Below, in pieces: positions 22,971-30,050 of a stretch of DNA of 30,050 nucleotides. Numbering within the stretch: the stretch's first letter is position 1; every line of letters starts with the position of its first letter. The notes under the pieces are model-generated. The model had not been told where the DNA came from. It made no database searches and was given only the letters and a program-made list of their open reading frames with translations. This DNA is from Basidiobolus ranarum (taxonomy: Eukaryota > Basidiobolomycota > Basidiobolomycetes > Basidiobolales), in the NCBI GenBank assembly GCA_040143965.1, contig JASJQH010000101.1, positions 1 through 30,050 of the forward strand, in the 5' to 3' direction. The translations under genes were made by a program, and so were the position numbers.

Positions 22971-23996
22971 AAACGTTAGCTTATATCTTATGTCTCTGGG
23001 ACTTCTTGACAAGATCCAGTTGATTATCAGATAGTTATTGCAGAATCTTCAATAGGGATTGCGATTTATTGATGACGTTCGTACTAATTGATTATCAGCA
23101 ATTGATCTTTGGCATTTAGTAAGCTGATGACTAATGAACGATAAATGACACATGTAGCACTACTGAAGTGAGTCGACCGGACCTCAGCTAAGACTCTTCA
23201 ACCGTTGGCAAGAATCTATTTTCAGCTCCGCATTCGGCTTCCACATTACATTTAGATACAAGGCCGACTGCTAATTCTCAAGATTGTCAGCTTCGATCTA
23301 GATATAGTTAGATCTGTCAAATATGGATACCATGCTTGTTGACAACACTCGCCGACAAAATCCATCATCATCGTTTCCAAATAGCCACGTATATGTGGCC
23401 AAGGTGCACGCTATCTGGTTGTTTTGTTGTGTTTGATCTCAGCCTTGTATGCACATCTAGATGGTGGGGAGATAGAGGCGGTGTGGGATAACAAATGGAT
23501 CCCTTCATGTGAAACAAACCCAGCTACATTCTTTGGTATGTGACGAACATCGAAATTTTAGAAAAGGGGTAGATGGCAGTATGAAACCTGCAAATCATGC
23601 TAGAGTTGAAACTACGTTCTAACTTAACAAGACAAGGAGTCTAGCATATTTCGCTGCTTAATGCCGACATCGATTATACTAAAAAATAAAATATATTTTA
23701 GGCTAGGCCAGCGTTAACTGAGTGTATAAATAATACTTTATATTGTTGTTTATGCATGGATTTTTGATTCAAACATTTATTAATTGAGTAATATTCCCCA
23801 CATTTTGCTCTCGATTTGTATCCTTCCCCTATCCTTTTTGCTTTTGGTTTTTCTCCTTACTCGTCAGATACCATTTCCTTGGCCTTCCTACAACCAAGTT
23901 GTGACTGGAATCCTCCTATTCGAAGTGTTTGATTCTGAACTTTATTGTTGCCATTATTACAGGGAAAGAGTTCATCAAGAGCTTTAGCCTGCTAGG
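22971..23996. other. Divergent spacer with possible 5' leader
   Basis: About 1 kb between divergent starts. The stretch 23784-23987 is open and encodes a hydrophobic peptide, but it stops just before the ATG at 23997 and fits better as 5' untranslated leader, possibly with an intron ending at the acceptor near 23962 (ATTACAG). Nothing else was recognised. Confidence 0.4.
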
Positions 23997-24719
23997 ATGG
24001 GTGATCCCACTGACTCTCCTATCCCAAAACTAATTACCTCTTTTCACCCTACCTTAAGCACACGTTCTGTACGCTCTGTGAGTGAACTCCATCCTGAAGG
24101 CGAATATGGTCCTGGATCTGTGGAGTATGAGGTTACGGCGGATTTTTTACGTCTCTCCATGCGCTCAACCGCAAGCAGCCCGGTATTGGCTGAGATACGC
24201 GAAGGTTACGAAACAGAGGAGAAAGATCCACAACCCGGTCCTTCAAGGATTACTTTCCAGGGACCACCAGAATTTCGAAGATCTTTACGACCTATATCAA
24301 TCAATACAATAAGTTTTGAGGAGAAAACCAGGCCTACTTCTTTTGGTAGTGTAGAAAATTCTCATGAATTCATAAGCTCTACACCAATACGTATGTCTAA
24401 AGCAATGAATATCACACCAACCTCCTTACCAGTAGAGACAGAGAAAATAAATACTGAAGAGGGCTTAGCCCCACCAGTAGAAGGTGATACTGCTGAACAG
24501 GACAATGCTTGCTTTGGAAACTATCGGATTCCTCGCGGGTCGTTGTTCTTTCTGTTTGGATTTCTTTTTATCCCAATATGGTGGTATGGTGCGATATTTC
24601 CGAGACAACCAAATCATAAAGTAGATCTTCGATGGCGAAGCTACAACCGCATGATGTCAGTGGTCTCTATAATCATTATAGCGGTTGGCTTGGGGATGTT
24701 GATATGGTTTTTAGTTTAG
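23997..24719 (+). CDS. Ser/Thr-rich protein with two C-terminal membrane segments
   Basis: A single uninterrupted exon of 240 residues, the only intronless multi-hundred-base gene here. Residues 1-174 are polar and low in structure, rich in Ser, Thr, Pro and Glu, with several RSxS/RRSL-type basic-Ser sites that could be phosphorylated. Two membrane helices follow: SLFFLFGFLFIPIWWYGAIF (182-201) and MMSVVSIIIIAVGLGMLIW (219-237), joined by a short basic loop containing DLRWRSYNR. The layout (long disordered cytosolic N-terminus, GFLFxPxWW helix, basic WRxxNR loop, second helix at the C-terminus) resembles uncharacterised fungal serine-rich membrane proteins. Both termini would lie on the same side of the membrane. 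The start is the first ATG in frame; an in-frame stop lies just upstream. Function is unknown. Confidence 0.8.
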   Translation: MGDPTDSPIPKLITSFHPTLSTRSVRSVSELHPEGEYGPGSVEYEVTADFLRLSMRSTASSPVLAEIREGYETEEKDPQPGPSRITFQGPPEFRRSLRPISINTISFEEKTRPTSFGSVENSHEFISSTPIRMSKAMNITPTSLPVETEKINTEEGLAPPVEGDTAEQDNACFGNYRIPRGSLFFLFGFLFIPIWWYGAIFPRQPNHKVDLRWRSYNRMMSVVSIIIIAVGLGMLIWFLV

Positions 24720-27700
24720 CTGAAACGCATCAACAGTTAAAGCGTGTATACACAGCCCTTGGTCCAATTTCGCAATAGTACTCACTCAACCTCTGCATTC
24801 TCTACATGCACGGTACTCTTTGCTTGTGCCTGTTGTTTCTCAAATTTGTTGAAAGACACTGGTTTGTTTTTTGATCCGCCCTGACAGAAAGGAATTTTCT
24901 GTCCAATTTTTTGATGACTTAACCTTATAGTAATTTATTATCCTGCTATTTACGCTTTCTACCTAATCACCTTCATTTATCACCGAACAACTTGGGAGTA
25001 ATAAAAAGATTATTCATGACGTTTACTGCAACTAGCCGCTCATGAATTTCATACATAAGATATTCACTTTTATATTTGCTAGATTCCTTGAGGTAAACAT
25101 GCAGATATTCAATAAATAACTACTTCAATACTTCTAAGATGATACGGAGAAAACAATGCTCTTTCAGAAGGTTCTGGCTAAAGAATCAGTTGGATTTTAG
25201 CATTATCATACTAATACTTATTTTTACGTTGCTCTTTGGGAAGCAGCTGATGCAATGGTCATTTTGAAGACTCGAATATCTTCTAGATTTTTGTGTTAGT
25301 GAAGTAAGACCTACAGTAAGCCAAGATATTAAGGTTTAAAACTCCCATAAGAAATGGATCGAAAATGTAATAATGAAATTAGAGGAGTATATGTAAAGAC
25401 CCATTCAATATTGCTCTCTGAATTCTCTAGCTAGATTCAAGCACATCAATGTAAAACTATCACCTTTACCACCCTTAATCCAAAATTTAGCATCAAACCA
25501 TCACTTACCACTCCACCAGATATGTGCATGTATGTTGAAATTAGCATAGCCTAAACATCTATATAGTCATATATAGCTTAGTATTTAGTTATTCCATATT
25601 GAACTAAGATATCACCTTTATTATTCTCAAGAGGAATTTACTTAGAAGTTCTCAGATATATAGATTTTTCAAAGAAGCCCCAAACTTTGCACACATGTTC
25701 CTGGGACCTTTCTTAGCACATTCTACACGTTTGTTTGATTACCTCTTGACAAAACTATAAATGTTGACTTTCTACTCAATAAATCAATAAGTGAAAACCA
25801 CCAACTCTTCTAGTTCCAAAATACTTCAACAGTAACTTTGATGTGCCTTATAACTCCCATAGAAACTTACTTGGAGCAAACCAGCCACATAGAACTACTA
25901 ATAAATATCACTATCAATTTGTTGTGATACAAATATACAGTGACAGCATTTTATGGCCAAAGTGCAGACTTTAAAAGGTTTCAAGTTAGAGAAGGTCTTG
26001 GAATTTGGTAAAGTTACTGATAATAGAAACAGGGTGATACCTTCTGACATTAACTATTAATTCTTCATGCTCACATAGGGCAGCTTTCCCCGGGCAACAA
26101 CATCGCCTAGATGCAAGTTCCCAGCTCCATATTGATTATGATACTGAGTATTTGTAATCATCATGCACATTCAACAGCTTCCATAATTGATTTCAACTAT
26201 GAGGCCCCAAGTTCAAAACCAAAGTGACCCTGTTTTCATTCTGCTAGCTAAACCGTTGATGCTTGAGTTGTGTCGTATACAGTGTAAATAAAAGGCATCA
26301 CCACACGGTGATTTTTGTGGGTACCATGAACGTAACCTTGAACTTGATAAGCGAGGTATATAGTTGCTAACGTATATCCCTAAGATCAAATCCGTTCATT
26401 GGCCCTCCTCTCAAGGCTGCATAATACACCGAAATGAAAGCCAAAAACATTAGCACTTAACCTCCGTTTAGTAAGGCTTGATTAATGAATATAGCTTCTA
26501 AGAATGCGAAATCGAACTTGGAATCATCTTTTTTGAAATAGGAACACATCTCGCATGCGTGGGAGTTCATAACATAGCCTACGATTAAATAACCATGGGT
26601 TTAAGCTTAGCCTTAACCAATAAGAGGACATATTCCTGACTTCAAATACAGCCTGGGTTTATCCCATCAAGTATTAAAAACCTAAATGGTAATCCAGGTC
26701 ATCAATCACAGATGAATTCGCAGTGAAACATTCTCATCCAAATATGGTAATCCAAGTGAGACATAGCAGGTATCCGGAATATGATACTGGTGTTTCTAGA
26801 TCTGAGACATCAGTCTAAAACCATCCATGAGGTTTCTCATTGATGCAATCACATGGAATGACCTCAGTTATACAAGCCATAAAAAGCAATGAACGGAGTT
26901 ACTATAATTCGCTAAATGTAGATAAGAAATAATCTCGACTTCTGTAATATTGCTTTTATTCGATCAATCAGCGCTTTGACACATCCTTATTTGAATACTG
27001 GACCGGGTGAATTTCGTTGGGGTGTAACTTTATTCCCATAGTTAAACTTACTTAATGAGTCATAGAACAAGCACCAAGCCGTTGTCTAACGAAGCTACCA
27101 TAGAGATTGGACGTAGATTTTTCGGAGTTTTCCAGATATGGCTAACGTACGTCCAATCGTGCTCTTGGATAGCTTTAGGTCGATCTCGGCCTGAATATAT
27201 TGAACCTGATAAAATCCCAAAAAGTGAAACCTACCTGTACTCTCGCGGAACATCTTATTTGAAGCAATGTATACAATTGGAATTCATGTCAACAGTGATC
27301 CATCAGGTTGATTAATTTGCATTGTCTGTGCTATCATAGTCGCTCGTACATAGGTTAAGCCTAATGATTGCTTTACATATAAACAATGGCGTGGAGATAG
27401 TTGGCTCCGTTACTACACTTATGCCATAGACATCCAGCGCAATGCCAGACATACCACTAGCCTGTCTCCTCGGCGAATAGAGAACCAGAGAATTGCTATA
27501 CTCTGGATCCTGTTCTGATTTAGACTCAACATTGTTTTTACTCGTTACGCAGCGATGTATAACCTGTTTTCAGTGTCTGGTCGATTAAATTTGTACCAGG
27601 CTGTGGTCAACTCTTTCATGACATCTCAAGCCCTGGAGGTAGGCCAAAAGTAATTAGTCTTAAGAAGCATAAGCACTCGCCCTGGTACACAATTTTGCTA

Positions 27701-27960
27701 AACCGGTTAGAAAAACCTACCATCCGAAGATAACAGAACTCATGATATGGAAGACTTGGATCCAGATTGGGCTACATTATTGGATATTACCCCATTCCTT
27801 GATCCAATTACTTATCGTTGCACATATCTTGTTATTCTGAGGGTCACCTGGCCAAACCCCGGTCCTGTTGTTGTATAGAAGTTCGTGGGGTATTTATTCA
27901 TACTTTCTCGAATGCTGTAGCCCTATCACCAGAATAGAATTACGTCACACAGCGTTGTAT
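24720..27960. other. Gene-poor region
   Basis: About 3.2 kb of AT-rich DNA with dense stops. A plus-strand open frame at 27055-27315 (86 codons) has no domain I recognise and no partner exons with convincing splice sites. No tRNA, rRNA, CRISPR-like or satellite structure was seen. It may be decayed repetitive DNA. Confidence 0.45.
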
Positions 27961-29060
27961 TTAAGTCTAAATTTAAATCTAGCCAATTTTCAAAGGTCAC
28001 AGGAATCTTTCAAGAACATTGAGCAGAGTTTCCACATGTAATTGGGCTGTCTGCAGTTGCCACGATTGAGCCTTCAATGTGAGATATGGAATTAAAGGGA
28101 GCAAGGGCAGTTGACGCCAAGACGGCCAGGTAGCCTGCGTTATCCTCTCAAAGATTCGTTGCTATCCATATAAGAGACTAATGCTGGGCTCAATTTAGCT
28201 AACAATGAAAGTGGAGACATTAGTACATATTTATGCCTCCCTCGCCAATTCCCATAGTCCTGTTTCCTGCCTTCAAGTGTTTTTTGATAGAATAAAACAA
28301 TCGATTTCCCATGCTTATCCAGTCTACTCCAGAAATCCACTTCTTAATTTGGATGGATATATTATTTTGACATCCGGCTGACCAGTAATGTGACTCAAAG
28401 TCAATCACTGGATTATACATGATTTTCCATTCAGACGATTGGCGCAGATAGAAGCGGAAGGTAAGCGACGATGTTCAAATTGCTTTCCAGAGCTACCTCT
28501 TAGTCGCTGCTCTTTGATTACTAGTGCGAGATATCCTGCGACGTTTCAATCCACAAAGCGGAAAGTGAGATTCTTTCGGAAGATTGTCCATTAGTAATCA
28601 CCCCCTGGCTGCCTCTAAACCTATGGAGTAATACCCAAAAAGGGCTGGTGAATGTGTTTGTCCATATCTGTGTAAGGCCAAGAGGCCGATGATTGAAAAC
28701 ACCGAAAACTGAATGATTTCATCGAATATCGCAATACCCATAATTAGCTGCTCGCTAGTAATTGCGAATCACATACCCTTGGCGCATAACACAACAGCCT
28801 GTTCAAATGCGTTAATGTTTATCTTACTACGGCCGTCACTAGCATTTCCTTGTCGCACCTCTCCAAAGCAGTGAGCGATATAGGTGATGAGTTTTTGTAG
28901 CCCTTAGCATGTCAGGAGTAGCTTCCAAGATCTGTAGAATCCAGCCTTGCCACTGATCTCCTTTCGAAACTAGTGTTTTGATGGACCAAGTTGTGCTAGC
29001 GGTGTTATTAGACTGAAGCTGTGAGTACAAACAGGTGTGGTACTGGAGATCCACCAATTA
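27960..29060 (-). mobile_element. Decayed LINE-like retrotransposon remnant (tentative)
   Basis: On the minus strand the stretch 28604-28562 reads VITNGQSSERISL in one frame, and the neighbouring frame continues as LPKESHFPLCGLKRRR. This resembles the LINE reverse transcriptase signature xVNGxxSxxFPLxRGxRQGDPLSP, though the QGDP core is not intact. Flanking minus-strand frames (28839-29057, 28140-28420 and a stretch near 28100-27960) have Trp/Lys-rich coding-like composition broken by stops in every frame. No YADD box, poly(A) tail or target-site duplication could be found. Ends are approximate. It could be another kind of decayed gene. Confidence 0.3.
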
Positions 29061-29862
29061 GCAGTAGGTCACAAGGTAGGATCTCGATGGACATATGGAT
29101 ATTGATTACAATGTGGGTTGGCCTATTGCACTGCTTCAGAACCAAGATTTTGTGATGAGAGCACTAGGAATAGGGTCCGATATGCTCTATGGCCTCTAGG
29201 TGTCTACTATGCTTTCTAGCAAAATCAAAAATAGTATTGCCAATTCTAAATTTAATCAGATGCCCAATGTTCATTAAGGAGTTGCCAACCAATAATTTAA
29301 TTGGCTTTCCCATGAATTTTTCTCCGTATTCTTGATGTTTGACAAAGGCTCCAAATATATTGAGCATTTAAATGGTTCTATATTGTATCAGTTAAAATAA
29401 ATTATTCCTTTTACCTTGTAACTTTTGTGGATTCGAACAAATGGATCCGGTCCAGTGAGTTTTATCAAAATAGGTCTTTTTTTTCGACATATAATTAACT
29501 AGACTTCACTTTGTTTTCGAGATTCAGTAAATAGTTTGAGCACGGGAGTGGGGATATAACTCCCTCGGTCCATTCTCTCCATATATATTTCGCATAGCTG
29601 CCATAGTTACTACTTTTCAAATTCTGCTCATTCTGAAGTTAATTTCATTGCTTTTGTTTAACTTCTCTAAATATTAAATTCACTCTTGCTTTTCTCTTTC
29701 CTACTACGAGTGACCACAACGCTGGCACTTTTCCCAATACTAGTGTATTCACTCACCCTACTATTTTCCTACTTGTCATTCGTTGAGCATATATCTCTAT
29801 TTACTTAATTGTGTGATACCTATTCAACTTCTGAAGTTTGTATTTCATATACCTACAGAATC
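29061..29862. other. Spacer with pyrimidine-rich tract
   Basis: A minus-strand open frame at 29164-29367 encodes 67 residues with plausible composition but no known domain. From about 29580 to 29860 the plus strand is rich in C and T, as is common in 5' leaders of fungal genes, and leads into the possible start at 29863. Confidence 0.35.
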
Positions 29863-30050
29863 ATGATGCTTAACTCAAGTAAGTGCTAATTTGGTTGCGT
29901 GCTATTCTCTTTAGTAGAGCTTCACATTTAAATACTAACATATGACGGTGAATATTCAGTAACTATTGCTTACAAATAAAGCAGTGATATATGTATAATA
30001 TATGATCTTTGGTAGAATATATCGTATTGTAAAACATCATGGCTGCTCAA
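29863..30050 (+). other. Possible first exon of a gene leaving the window
   Basis: After the CT-rich leader, ATG at 29863 opens a short exon (29863-29878, five codons plus one base) that ends at a perfect GTAAGT donor at 29879, followed by a branch-like ACTAACA near 29934. Short first exons of this kind occur in other genes here. The rest of the gene would lie beyond 30050, so no protein evidence is available. Confidence 0.25.

Noticed and set aside
23784-23987. Hydrophobic open frame just before the Ser/Thr-rich gene
   Set aside because: Ends immediately before the real start in a different frame and fits a 5' leader better than a protein.
29164-29367. Minus-strand open frame of 67 codons
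   Set aside because: Composition is plausible but no domain or splice partner was found; left uncalled.

Overview
This looks like a piece of a nuclear genome from a fungus, probably an early-diverging (non-Dikarya) lineage. The DNA is AT-rich. Genes are split by many short spliceosomal introns, mostly 54-80 nt, with GT...CTAAC-like branch point...AG. Several proteins have a fungal or opisthokont character: Ubp8/USP22, RPC4, uL13, a fungal-style GTP cyclohydrolase I and a two-membrane-span Ser/Thr-rich protein. The presence of dihydropteridine reductase (rare or absent in most Dikarya, known from Mortierella-like fungi and animals) argues for an early-diverging fungus. Species cannot be fixed from the sequence alone.

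Layout. 1-5392 (-): a very large helical protein resembling UNC80, open at the window edge, with two apparent one-base frameshifts in its last exon. 5393-7943: long gene-poor spacer. 7944-8983 (+): GTP cyclohydrolase I, six exons. 9408-10435 (-): dihydropteridine reductase, six exons, convergent with the former. 11448-11887 (-): a small secreted peptidase-inhibitor-I9-type protein. 12457-14242 (-): RNA polymerase III subunit RPC4, eight exons. 15546-16234 (-): ribosomal protein uL13 (Rpl16/RPL13A). 16535-18963 (-): SAGA-type ubiquitin hydrolase (Ubp8/USP22), twelve exons, one intron of GC-AG type. 19974-21712 (+): a protein with a PH-like segment, a coiled coil and a C-terminal membrane anchor. 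22398-22970 (-): CoA-binding-domain protein. 23997-24719 (+): Ser/Thr-rich protein with two C-terminal membrane segments. 24720-29862: gene-poor, with a decayed LINE-like stretch near 28-29 kb. A possible gene start sits at 29863.

Functionally, two neighbours belong together: GTP cyclohydrolase I makes the first pterin intermediate and dihydropteridine reductase recycles tetrahydrobiopterin. The other genes are housekeeping functions (translation, Pol III, chromatin deubiquitination) without an obvious shared pathway. I reconstructed 46 introns by hand; every exon junction reported here keeps reading frame and protein-family continuity, but none has been checked against transcripts.
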